NCBI GenBank assembly: GCA_021648375.1
Contig: JAKISW010000055.1
Coordinates: 1 to 11,247 of the forward strand
DNA from: Devosiaceae bacterium
GTDB lineage: Bacteria > Pseudomonadota > Alphaproteobacteria > Rhizobiales > Devosiaceae
Direction of reading: 5' to 3'
DNA: 11,247 nucleotides
Position numbers and translations under genes: made by a program. The notes under the pieces were generated by a model. That model did not search any database. It had not been told where the DNA came from and saw only the letters and a program-made list of their open reading frames with translations. Below, piece after piece: positions 1-6,346 of the stretch (position 1 is its first letter; each line of letters starts with the position of its first letter).

Positions 1-339
1 TTTGAAACCCTGATGAATCGGGAAAAACTGGGGTCCACCGGTCTTGGCAATGGTATTGCCATTCCCCACGGTAAACTCGTTGGCCTGCAACAGGTTTTGG
101 CAGTTTTTGTTCGTCTGGATAATCCAATAGAATTTGATGCGGTTGATGATCAGCCGGTTGATTTGGCAATGATGCTGTTGGCTCCGGCCGGTTCTGGCGC
201 CGATCATCTAAAAGCTTTGGCCCGTGTTGCACGTTTGTTGCGCACGGAAACTCTGGTGGAAAAGCTTCGCACATCCGCTGATTGCAAAGAATTGCATTCT
301 TTGCTTATTGCCCCGATTGAAAATATCGCCGCTGCATAA
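1..339 (+). CDS. ptsN: PTS IIA-like nitrogen-regulatory protein PtsN (IIA-Ntr), 5'-truncated
   Basis: This is the C-terminal two thirds of the EIIA component of the nitrogen-related phosphotransferase system, a cytosolic phosphoprotein that signals nitrogen and potassium status rather than transporting sugar. The reading frame is open to the left edge (first codons read FETL before the ATG at 13), so the true start lies outside the window. The conserved stretch REKLGSTGLGNGIAIPHGK contains the phosphoacceptor histidine (codon 67-69). It is followed by the family's typical FDAVDDQPVDLAMMLLAP strand-helix segment. The stop is 14 bases from the stop of the convergent DUF1150 gene. In alphaproteobacteria ptsN usually follows rpoN and hpf, so those genes may lie just left of the window (inference). 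Identity is confident. Confidence 0.93.
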   Translation, partial: FETLMNREKLGSTGLGNGIAIPHGKLVGLQQVLAVFVRLDNPIEFDAVDDQPVDLAMMLLAPAGSGADHLKALARVARLLRTETLVEKLRTSADCKELHSLLIAPIENIAAA

Positions 340-353
340 GGCGCATGCACTAT

Positions 354-671
354 TTAATGACGCTGAACCTGATCAAAATCATTTTGCTCAAACCAGTCCA
401 AAAGTGCTGTCTGACTGTCGCTCACCAATATTGGTGCTCCATTGGCAGCCATAATCATCTGAAATTGCACATCGCCGGGCATGGACTTTGCTTCGGGAAG
501 AAACAGGGCCAGTTCTCTGGCTGAAATTGAGCGCACAAAAACCATGTTTTCGCCGCCAAGGGCAGCAAATTCATCTTCGCTCAGATTTCGCAAGGGGTGT
601 GATTGGCCACCAATTGTATCCTGATCAGCCGAATCGGTCCTTTGATCTGCATTTGTTGATTTTTCCTGCAT
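354..671 (-). CDS. DUF1150 family protein
   Basis: This small acidic cytosolic protein of about 105 residues has no assigned biochemical function. The recognisable part is NLSEDEFAALGGENMVFVRSI followed by a second half ending in the IMAANGAPILVSDS segment, which matches the DUF1150 family of alphaproteobacteria. The N-terminus is polar and low in complexity (QEKSTNADQRTDSADQ). I chose the ATG at 671 because it lies 7 bases after the hsp20 stop. An in-frame ATG at 746 would give 130 residues but would overlap hsp20 by 68 bases. The gene is almost certainly cotranscribed with hsp20, and this pairing is common in Rhizobiales. It should therefore be heat-induced by the promoter upstream of hsp20 (inference). 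There is no signal peptide or membrane segment. Confidence 0.82.
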   Translation of the reverse strand: MQEKSTNADQRTDSADQDTIGGQSHPLRNLSEDEFAALGGENMVFVRSISARELALFLPEAKSMPGDVQFQMIMAANGAPILVSDSQTALLDWFEQNDFDQVQRH

Positions 672-678
672 TTTTTTA

Positions 679-1107
679 CTATACCCCACTACCGAGCGAA
701 ATTTCAATTGTGCGGGAAATTTTTTCAGGAACCTGCCTTTCCACATCTATGCTCAGCATGCCTTCATGCAAAACGGCCCCTTTCACAATCATGCCATCGG
801 CAAGTAAAAAAGATCGTTTGAACTGCCTGGTCGCAATTCCGCGATGTAGAAAAACCCGGTCCCCGTTTTTCTCGTGATCGCCGGACACATGGAGCTGAGT
901 ATCCTCAGAGATGATTTTTAGCTCATCCAGGGAAAACCCGGCAACAGCGATGGTGATTTGATAAATTTCCGCACTATCCCGGTCCGCAAGCCGTTCAATA
1001 TTATATGGGGGATAGCCATCAGCATTTTTTGAAAGGCGGTCTATGCGCTCTTCAAAACTGTCAAATCCAAGCATAAAGGGAGCGGAAAAAAGAGAAAGTC
1101 TTGGCAT
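679..1107 (-). CDS. Small heat-shock protein, Hsp20/IbpA family
   Basis: This 142-residue ATP-independent holdase chaperone would bind unfolding proteins in the cytosol and hand them to DnaK/ClpB. The alpha-crystallin domain runs from about residue 33 to 125. Landmarks are PPYNIE (33-38), AVAGFSLDEL (54-63), the LHRGIATRQFKRSF segment (87-100) and EGMLSID (115-121) in place of the usual GVL motif. A C-terminal IEI motif (134-136) is the IxI tail that docks into neighbouring subunits during oligomerisation. The PPYNIE signature and short N-terminus fit the class A (IbpA-like) rhizobial group. The ATG at 1107 is preceded by AAGGA at 8-bases spacing. It heads a two-gene unit with the DUF1150 gene and is apparently controlled by an RpoH-type promoter and a ROSE-like leader (separate entries). 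Confidence 0.95.
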   Translation of the reverse strand: MPRLSLFSAPFMLGFDSFEERIDRLSKNADGYPPYNIERLADRDSAEIYQITIAVAGFSLDELKIISEDTQLHVSGDHEKNGDRVFLHRGIATRQFKRSFLLADGMIVKGAVLHEGMLSIDVERQVPEKISRTIEISLGSGV

Positions 1108-1114
1108 ATAATAA

Positions 1115-1168
1115 GTCCTTGCAATTCAAGCAACAAAGCAGGTCATTTCGGCCCGCCAGGCGGCACCG
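1115..1168 (-). promoter_or_regulatory. ROSE-like RNA thermometer in the hsp20 leader
   Basis: In the transcript the last 20 leader bases before the spacer fold as GUUGCUUG, loop AAUUG, CAAGGAC (1134 to 1115). All seven partners pair (G-C, U-A, U-G, C-G, U-A, U-A, G-C), with one unpaired G at 1131 opposite the Shine-Dalgarno AGGA. ROSE thermometers are known for exactly this arrangement: a conserved UYGCU facing AGGA with a bulged G. A second stable hairpin lies just upstream at 1168-1149 (CGGUG-CCGC-CUG-GCGG-GCCG, one bulge), as expected for the multi-hairpin ROSE layout. The element sits directly before an Hsp20 gene, the usual ROSE client. Folding was done by hand and is not an energy calculation. 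Confidence 0.75.
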
Positions 1169-1196
1169 AGGCTGCAATCAGGTCAACACCTAAATC

Positions 1197-1224
1197 ATAT
1201 GGTATTTTGCACAAATATTTCAAG
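1197..1224 (-). promoter_or_regulatory. RpoH (sigma-32 type) heat-shock promoter of hsp20-DUF1150
   Basis: Read on the minus strand, CTTGAAA (1224-1218) is followed after 15 bases by CCATAT (1202-1197). This closely matches the heat-shock sigma-factor consensus of a CTTGAAA -35 box and a CCATnT-type -10 box. It lies about 90 bases upstream of the hsp20 start, just after the stop of the ribokinase gene. The predicted transcript would start near 1190 with a leader of roughly 80 bases, which contains the ROSE-like hairpins. The match is read directly from sequence; assignment to RpoH follows from the consensus and the client gene. Confidence 0.75.
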
Positions 1225-1235
1225 CTGAAGATATT

Positions 1236-2138
1236 TCAAGCGGTAATGGCGTTTTTAACTTCAGCCATATGGGGAATTGCACCCTGTGCTGAAGGTTTGA
1301 GGCAAGCCAGCGATCCGGCAGTTACTGCTTGAACCAGTGCGGTTTCCAAATTTTCGCCCCGATCAAGACCTGCCGCCAGATATCCGCAAAAACTGTCCCC
1401 GGCGCCCACCGTATCAATTGCTTTGATTTTTGGCGCCGCCACTTTTATCTTCTGGGTTTTTGTAAAAGCAATCGCCCCTTCTTTCCCAAGGGTAACAATA
1501 AGAGTTTTATTATTTTTTTTTGCCCACTCAGCTGCATATTGCTCGATAGCTTCGTTAGGAATTTTATCGTCGAACAGGTGCAAAATCTCTGTCTCATTGG
1601 CAATTATAATGTCTGCGAGCAGTGCAAGACTTTTTGTTTCATGGATCGCAGGTGCTATATTTAATATCGACTTGACGCCCTTTGCCTTGGCCTCTTTTAG
1701 TGCAGCTTTTATTGTAGCTGCTCCAATTTCCTGCACCAGAACCAGATGATCAGAACTGGTCATGGAAGCGGTGCATTGGCGGGCCATCTCCTGATCAACT
1801 TTCCCGTTGGCACCGGGAATTACCATGATCGAATTTTCGCTTTTGGCGTCCAGCATTATCAGAGCAATTCCTGTGGTTCCAGCAAGGGATTTAACGCCGC
1901 TCAGATCAATATTTTCTTCTTTCAATTCCTGCATTGCCAAAGGAGCAAAGCTGTCATCGCCGATGGCACCAAACATTTTTACCCCGGCTCCAGCGCGGGC
2001 TGCTGCCAGTGCCTGATTGGCCCCTTTGCCTCCCGGTGCTGTAAAAAATTCCGTGCCTATAACCGTCTCTCCTGCAAGGGGCAAACGCTCTCCCTTTGCA
2101 ACTAAATCCAGGTTTATTGACCCTAAAACATGCAGCAT
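1236..2138 (-). CDS. rbsK: Ribokinase (PfkB family sugar kinase)
   Basis: This 300-residue cytosolic kinase is predicted to phosphorylate D-ribose to ribose-5-phosphate with ATP, feeding the pentose phosphate pathway. PfkB hallmarks are present: GSINLDLV (6-13, with N9 and D11 at sugar-binding positions), GGKGANQA (36-43) and the C-terminal signature DTVGAGD (242-248), whose last Asp is the catalytic base. The GGKGANQA and SINxD motifs favour ribokinase over fructokinase or adenosine kinase, but substrate cannot be proved from sequence, and no ribose transporter or deoxyribose gene lies beside it. The ATG follows a GAGAG ribosome site and sits 9 bases after the stop of the DUF1697 gene, so the two are probably cotranscribed. 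Full length for the family. Confidence 0.88.
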   Translation of the reverse strand: MLHVLGSINLDLVAKGERLPLAGETVIGTEFFTAPGGKGANQALAAARAGAGVKMFGAIGDDSFAPLAMQELKEENIDLSGVKSLAGTTGIALIMLDAKSENSIMVIPGANGKVDQEMARQCTASMTSSDHLVLVQEIGAATIKAALKEAKAKGVKSILNIAPAIHETKSLALLADIIIANETEILHLFDDKIPNEAIEQYAAEWAKKNNKTLIVTLGKEGAIAFTKTQKIKVAAPKIKAIDTVGAGDSFCGYLAAGLDRGENLETALVQAVTAGSLACLKPSAQGAIPHMAEVKNAITA

Positions 2139-2147
2139 ATTTACTCT

Positions 2148-2684
2148 CTAACCATTTGCTTTTGCGATAATTTTTTTGATGGTGTTCCAGTTACGGGTGG
2201 TAATTACCTGATGCTTGAACAGTTTTTCCAACCCATCCATCCCGGCACCAAATCTGCCACTTTCCTGCCGGAATGCTGCGCAAAAAAATTCCTGATCGTC
2301 TGTTTTTACCAGATCAAAATCTCCTGCAATGCTGCGCACTGATTTAAGAGACGATCCGATGTTTTGACTGCTGAAAGTCACATAAAATTTTATGTCTTTA
2401 CTGTCTGGATATTTTGCAAATATTTGCAGATCTATAAGTGATTGCAAATGCTCAATGCTGCGAATTACCACGCCAATTTCAAAGCCAAATTTTTGTTTTA
2501 GTGCGGCCTGCAATTCCTTTGCATCCGGCTTATCAGCGGTTGAAAAAATCACATTACCACTGGCGATCACTGTTTGTGCATCATTGAATCCCAGCTCGGC
2601 AAAAACCTGGCGTAATTCATCCATTTTGATATTTCGTTTGCCCAGATTTATGCCCCTGAGAAAGGCTACATATTTTTGCTGCAA
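2148..2684 (-). CDS. DUF1697 family protein, TTG start
   Basis: This 178-residue cytosolic protein has no assigned function. The family signature is clear: YVAFLRGINLGKRNIKMDEL at the N-terminus (FLRGIN at 8-13) and ASGNVIFS (41-48). There is no ATG at the N-terminus. The start is a TTG at 2684-2682, supported by a strong GGAGGA ribosome site 4-5 bases upstream. The first in-frame ATG (KMDEL) would delete the conserved FLRGIN motif. The gene is first in a probable two-gene unit with the ribokinase gene and is divergent from the sensor kinase gene. No functional link with ribokinase is obvious. Confidence 0.85.
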   Translation of the reverse strand: MQQKYVAFLRGINLGKRNIKMDELRQVFAELGFNDAQTVIASGNVIFSTADKPDAKELQAALKQKFGFEIGVVIRSIEHLQSLIDLQIFAKYPDSKDIKFYVTFSSQNIGSSLKSVRSIAGDFDLVKTDDQEFFCAAFRQESGRFGAGMDGLEKLFKHQVITTRNWNTIKKIIAKANG

Positions 2685-2822
2685 TATTTCCTCCGCCAGT
2701 CTGAGGGGTCAAAATTTTTAATGATGCCACCCGGTTGATATTATCAGCATTGGACCTGAAAAAAAAGTTTTGCTTTTGGTGGCGCAATTGACGAATTGCC
2801 CACGGTGATAAATAAAGCCCTG

Positions 2823-4649
2823 ATGAACAGTTCAGACCTGCATAAACGTTTTTATCAACAGATTTTAATTTTGGCGATAATCACAATTATATCCGGGGCG
2901 GTTTTTTCATGGCTGGCTGGAGAACTGGCTCGTTCTCGCGCGCAGGGAGAACTTGAATTTCGCTCCAATCAGGTTTTGGCTTTGCATAAGGAAACAATTT
3001 TTGGCCTTTTGGATAAGTACCGGTTGATGACGGTGATGGTAGCTCGTCGCCCTGACACTGCGCAGATGTTTTTAAAACAATCCGATTCCAGTGGAGATTC
3101 TGCCCTAACCAGCCCAAATACTCCAACTGAAGTTGACCCAACCGAAGTTGACCCAATCGAAGTTGATCCAACCAAGGTTGCTCAAGATTTGCAAAGTTTT
3201 TCAGGGCTGTTGGCCGCCATGTCTGGTGCTGACATTGTATCTTTGGCCCTGCCGGGGGGCAAAATTATCGCCCAATCTTCTCTGGCCCCGTTGAACGGTC
3301 TTTTTTTGAATGAGCAATTGCGCATCGCAGCAATTCAGGAGCGGTTGGGGCGGGCAACCATTTTCTCTCAAAATGAAGCAAATACCTATGCATTTGCCGC
3401 CAGTGTTCGAGCAGCAGAAGAAATTGTCGGACTGGTAAATGTTGAGGTTGGTTTACAGGAATTGGAAAATGCATGGGCACTTTCAAATGATCTGATTTTT
3501 GTAACCGATGATAAGGGGCGCTATATTGTTGGAAATCAATTGGCATCGCTTTTACCTGATGATTATGTGCAATCATGGGAAAATCAGCCGCAAACGCTTA
3601 ATGTCAAATATTCCAATTTCAGCAATACCTATCTGGTGCGCGGGGAAAATTATCCCCACATTGGCTGGACCTTAAATGTTTTTTTGAACGACGGGCCGGT
3701 TCGTCAGGCCAGAACTAATGCTGTTATCATCACCATATTGCTTGTTTTGATTGCCAGCACTTTGGTTTTTATTCTGCTGCAACGGCGGCGCGCAATTATG
3801 CTCAGGCTGGAAACTGAACAACAGAGCGCAACTGTTCTGGAAAAAACCGTAGCCGAACGCACGGCCCAATTGCGCGGAACCAACAAAAAATTGCGGATTG
3901 AATTCGAAGAGAGGGTGGCGGCGGAAGCGGCCCTTAAAAAAGCTCAGGACAGTCTCATTCAGTCAGCAAAACTTGCAGCAATTGGGCAAATGTCAACCGC
4001 GCTTGCCCATGAGTATAATCAACCCCTGGCCGCCATTCGCTCTTATGCTGATAATGCGCGCGCTTTTTTGATCCGCGATAATCTGGTTGATGCTGATCAA
4101 AATCTGGACCGCATCACCAAAATGACGGAAAGAATGGCCCAGCTTTCAAAGACCCTTAAAACCTTTGCCAGAAAACCGCGCACAAAATCTCAGGCTGTTG
4201 CGGTTGCCCCTTTGCTTGAAGAGGCAGTATTGCTGGTTAGTCCCACAGCAAAAAAACAAAAAGTTAATATTACTCTTTCCCCCGTTGAAACATCCATATC
4301 GGTTATGGCCGGTCAGGTTCGCCTGTCTCAGGTGGTGGTGAATTTGCTTTCAAACGCCATCGATGCTGTTGCTGATTGTTCGCGGCGTGAGGTTTTGATA
4401 TCGGCGCAGGTCAGGGATAAAAAGGTCTATATTTGTGTTGAAGATAGTGGCCTTGGTGTTCCTCCTGAAGATAGCAGCAAAATATTTGATGCATTTTTCA
4501 CCAGCAAGGATGTGGGAGACGGTTTGGGGCTTGGCCTTTCCATTGCGTATAATATCGTGCATGATTTTGGTGGAGAAATTCTTGTGGAGCAAAGCCAGAT
4601 GGGCGGCGCAGCCTTTACCATTTCCCTACCGGCACAGATAAAATCATGA
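2823..4649 (+). CDS. dctB: C4-dicarboxylate sensor histidine kinase DctB-like
   Basis: This 608-residue inner-membrane kinase is predicted to sense dicarboxylates in the periplasm and phosphorylate DctD. One membrane helix lies at about 12-33 and a second at about 299-320. They flank a periplasmic sensor region of about 265 residues, the size expected for the double PDC fold of DctB. A charged coiled-coil (about 325-385) leads to the HisKA motif ALAHEYNQPLAAI with phosphoacceptor H396. The ATPase domain shows NLLSNAIDA (507-515), DSGLGVP (541-547), FFTSK (558-562) and GDGLGLGLSI (565-574). The coiled-coil plus HE-NQPL pattern is typical of DctB. The sensor region has an unusual stretch of four PTEVD-like repeats (101-120). 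The start is uncertain: a TTG at 2796 would add nine residues, and neither start has a strong ribosome site. It overlaps dctD by ATGA, indicating translational coupling. The ligand is inferred from the adjacent TRAP genes. Confidence 0.88.
   Translation: MNSSDLHKRFYQQILILAIITIISGAVFSWLAGELARSRAQGELEFRSNQVLALHKETIFGLLDKYRLMTVMVARRPDTAQMFLKQSDSSGDSALTSPNTPTEVDPTEVDPIEVDPTKVAQDLQSFSGLLAAMSGADIVSLALPGGKIIAQSSLAPLNGLFLNEQLRIAAIQERLGRATIFSQNEANTYAFAASVRAAEEIVGLVNVEVGLQELENAWALSNDLIFVTDDKGRYIVGNQLASLLPDDYVQSWENQPQTLNVKYSNFSNTYLVRGENYPHIGWTLNVFLNDGPVRQARTNAVIITILLVLIASTLVFILLQRRRAIMLRLETEQQSATVLEKTVAERTAQLRGTNKKLRIEFEERVAAEAALKKAQDSLIQSAKLAAIGQMSTALAHEYNQPLAAIRSYADNARAFLIRDNLVDADQNLDRITKMTERMAQLSKTLKTFARKPRTKSQAVAVAPLLEEAVLLVSPTAKKQKVNITLSPVETSISVMAGQVRLSQVVVNLLSNAIDAVADCSRREVLISAQVRDKKVYICVEDSGLGVPPEDSSKIFDAFFTSKDVGDGLGLGLSIAYNIVHDFGGEILVEQSQMGGAAFTISLPAQIKS
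3123..3182 (+). repeat. Four tandem 15-base repeats inside the sensor domain of dctB
   Basis: Four consecutive 15-base units (3123-3137, 3138-3152, 3153-3167, 3168-3182) are variants of CCAACCGAAGTTGAC. They are in frame and encode PTEVD, PTEVD, PIEVD and PTKVA. Units 1 to 3 differ from one another by one to three bases; unit 4 is more diverged. Because the unit is a multiple of three, gain or loss of copies would keep the kinase in frame. Confidence 0.93.
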
Positions 4650-6046
4650 ATATGCTCACCGAAATGAATACTCAAACAGCTGAAATATTATTGGTTGATG
4701 ATGATGATGATTTGCGCCATGCCCTAAGGCAGGGGCTGGAAATTGATGGGTATAACGTTAAGGCATTTGCCAGTGCCCATGAGATATTGCCGCTGATTTC
4801 CCCCTCGTTTAATGGCATAATTGTCTCTGATATGCGTATGAACGGAATTGACGGTAATGATCTTTTGCAACGGGTTTTAGAAGTCGATGCAACACTGCCG
4901 CTAATTCTTATCACCGGCCATGGAGATGTTGCCATGGCGGTTTCATCCATGCGATCGGGTGCCTATGACTTTATAGAAAAACCATTTGCAACCGCCCATC
5001 TTTCGGCGGTGATTTCGCGTGCGCTGGAAAAGCGCAGACTGGTTTTGGAAAACCGCCAGTTGCGCGAAAATTTTGATACGGAAAATTCACTGGAAACCCG
5101 TTTGGTTGGTTCCCATCCGTTAATTGTTGATACGCGCGCTAAGATAATAATGCTTGGTGCGACGGAAATTGATGTTTTGCTCACAGGAGAAACCGGGACC
5201 GGCAAAGACGTGGTGGCCCGCTCCCTGCATGATTTTGGACCGAGAAAAGCAGGTCCGTTTGTGGCCATAAATTGCGGCGCACTGCCTGCCGACATTATTG
5301 AAAGCGAGTTGTTTGGCCATGAGGCGGGGGCATTTACCGGTGCGCAAAAACTTCGGATTGGCAAAATGGAACATGCCAACGGGGGCACTTTGTTTTTGGA
5401 CGAAATTGAATCAATGCCGCTTCAGTTACAGGTTAAACTGCTTCGGGTAGTGGAAAATCGCTGTATTGAACGCTTGGGGTCCAACAATTCCATACCCCTT
5501 GATATCAGGCTGGTTGCTGCCAGTAAAACCGACCTTGGCCACAATAACCCTGACTTGAATTTTCGACAGGACCTGTATTTTCGTTTGAATGTCGCCTCGA
5601 TTGCTCTGCCCTCACTGCGCGAGCGGGGAAGCGATATTATGTTATTGTTTCATCATCTGACAAGGCTGGCCACAACCAGATTAAGGTGCGAGGTTCCAAA
5701 AATTACCCAGAGCGTTGAGGCGCGCTTAACGCAATATAAATGGCCGGGAAATATTCGGGAATTGCGCAATGCCGCCGATCGTTTTGTGCTTGGCCTTGAT
5801 CTGGGAATTGACGAGAACGAAGGACAAAATTCTTACCCGCAGGGAAGTCACAATGTTGCTGACACAGAAACTTCTCTGCCTGAGCAAATGGCCAGCTATG
5901 AGCGCGGCGTTATCGCCAATGAAATTGCTCGCAATAACGGGGCGCTTAAACCAACCTATGAAAATCTGAAAATTTCACGAAAATCCCTTTATGAAAAAAT
6001 GAAACGTTTGGGCCTGGATCAGCAAAAATTCCGGCCCGGAACCTGA
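4646..6046 (+). CDS. dctD: Sigma-54-dependent response regulator DctD-like
   Basis: This 466-residue NtrC-family activator is predicted to be phosphorylated by the preceding kinase and to drive sigma-54 RNA polymerase at the dctP promoter. The receiver domain (about 12-125) has the acidic cluster VDDDDD (17-22), phosphoacceptor D62 in VSDMRM, T90 and K112 of EKPF. The AAA+ domain shows Walker A GETGTGKD (181-188), the sigma-54 contact loop GAFTGA (228-233), Walker B GTLFLDEI (247-254) and WPGNIREL (366-373). A linker of about 55 residues precedes a Fis-type helix-turn-helix (432-457, ALKPTYENLKISRKSLYEKM). All catalytic positions are intact. The start overlaps the dctB stop by ATGA; Met3 or Met7 are possible alternative starts. 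Annotation as DctD rests on family features plus the TRAP operon downstream. Confidence 0.9.
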   Translation: MNMLTEMNTQTAEILLVDDDDDLRHALRQGLEIDGYNVKAFASAHEILPLISPSFNGIIVSDMRMNGIDGNDLLQRVLEVDATLPLILITGHGDVAMAVSSMRSGAYDFIEKPFATAHLSAVISRALEKRRLVLENRQLRENFDTENSLETRLVGSHPLIVDTRAKIIMLGATEIDVLLTGETGTGKDVVARSLHDFGPRKAGPFVAINCGALPADIIESELFGHEAGAFTGAQKLRIGKMEHANGGTLFLDEIESMPLQLQVKLLRVVENRCIERLGSNNSIPLDIRLVAASKTDLGHNNPDLNFRQDLYFRLNVASIALPSLRERGSDIMLLFHHLTRLATTRLRCEVPKITQSVEARLTQYKWPGNIRELRNAADRFVLGLDLGIDENEGQNSYPQGSHNVADTETSLPEQMASYERGVIANEIARNNGALKPTYENLKISRKSLYEKMKRLGLDQQKFRPGT

Positions 6047-6070
6047 ACCCAGCTGCAATGCTGGAAATTA

Positions 6071-6119
6071 TGGGTGGTTTCATACCCATTAAAATTCCCA
6101 ATGGGTACATTTGTTCCCA
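6071..6119 (+). promoter_or_regulatory. Two palindromic enhancer sites, probable DctD binding sites
   Basis: Two 18-bp inverted repeats are TGGGTGGTTTCATACCCA (6071-6088) and TGGGTACATTTGTTCCCA (6102-6119). Both have TGGGT and (A/T)CCCA half-sites separated by 8 bases, agree at 12 of 18 positions, and their centres are 31 bp apart, about three helical turns. Relative to the predicted start at 6232 the centres lie near -152 and -121. Paired dyads at such distances upstream of a -24/-12 promoter are the known layout for DctD and NtrC enhancers. Assigning them to the neighbouring DctD is inference. Confidence 0.72.
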
Positions 6120-6152
6120 CCGCTAATTGTCGGTGATGCGCAATAGATGCGC

Positions 6153-6165
6153 TAACCGCTTGTTA
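6153..6165 (-). promoter_or_regulatory. Candidate IHF site between enhancer and promoter
   Basis: Read on the minus strand, TAACAAGCGGTTA matches the IHF consensus WATCAANNNNTTR at all but one fixed position. It lies between the palindromic enhancer sites and the sigma-54 promoter, where a DNA bend is commonly used to bring a bound activator to the polymerase. The consensus is short and matches arise by chance, so this is tentative. Confidence 0.35.
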
Positions 6166-6205
6166 ACCCTGACAAATGGCTGAAATATTGCCAAACTCCT
6201 TATTC

Positions 6206-6221
6206 TGGCACGGCGTTTGCT
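6206..6221 (+). promoter_or_regulatory. Sigma-54 (-24/-12) promoter of dctPQM
   Basis: TGGCACGGCGTTTGCT matches the RpoN consensus TGGCACG-N4-TTGCW at every fixed position, with the GG at 6207-6208 and the GC at 6219-6220. The predicted transcription start is near 6232, leaving a leader of about 115 bases before the dctP ATG. It is the only such match noticed in the region and stands directly between the gene for a sigma-54 activator and its presumed target operon. Confidence 0.92.
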
Positions 6222-6231
6222 ATATACTTGG

Positions 6232-6346
6232 TTAGGCTTGAGGCATTTCGCATCGGGCTAATTGAGCTGCCAGACCGTGTGTGCAAAATTATTTTGCGAA
6301 ATATCACAATCGTGTTTGGCAAAGTCTTTTAAGGGAGGGAAACCTA
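6232..6346 (+). promoter_or_regulatory. dctP 5' leader with alternative inverted repeats
   Basis: The predicted leader contains a local palindrome, GCAAAAT-T-ATTTTGC (6283-6297), and a longer-range perfect 8-bp pairing, ATTTCGCA (6245-6252) with TGCGAAAT (6295-6302). The two share bases 6295-6297, so they cannot form fully together. The leader ends in the strong ribosome site GGGAGGG (6333-6339), 7 bases from the ATG at 6347. No known riboswitch class was recognised. A regulatory role for the pairing is only a possibility. Confidence 0.35.

Noticed and set aside
1329..2105. Several plus-strand open frames opposite the ribokinase gene
   Set aside because: They have no family features or ribosome sites, and the opposite strand encodes a full-length PfkB kinase with all its motifs.
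2685..2795. Sigma-70 type promoters for the divergent DUF1697-rbsK and dctBD units, for example GATAAT on the minus strand near 2740-2745
   Set aside because: No acceptable -35 box is found at 16-18 bases for this or for plus-strand candidates. Promoters must lie here or nearby, but I cannot place them.
2887..3171. Minus-strand open frame rich in repeated GQLRLGQLQL-like residues opposite dctB
   Set aside because: It is the antisense shadow of the in-frame PTEVD repeats. There is no ribosome site and it lies inside an intact kinase gene.
4350..5388. Minus-strand open frames opposite the dctB end and dctD
   Set aside because: They are shadows of the strongly conserved ATPase and AAA+ coding sequence on the plus strand.
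6049..6064. Inverted repeat CCAGC-TGCAAT-GCTGG just after the dctD stop, a possible terminator
   Set aside because: The stem is only 5 bp and is followed by AAATTATGGG with no T-run. It is too weak to call a terminator.
6281..6346. Upstream in-frame start for dctP giving 359 residues
   Set aside because: It would place 22 polar residues before a clear signal peptide. The GGGAGGG ribosome site directly precedes the ATG at 6347.
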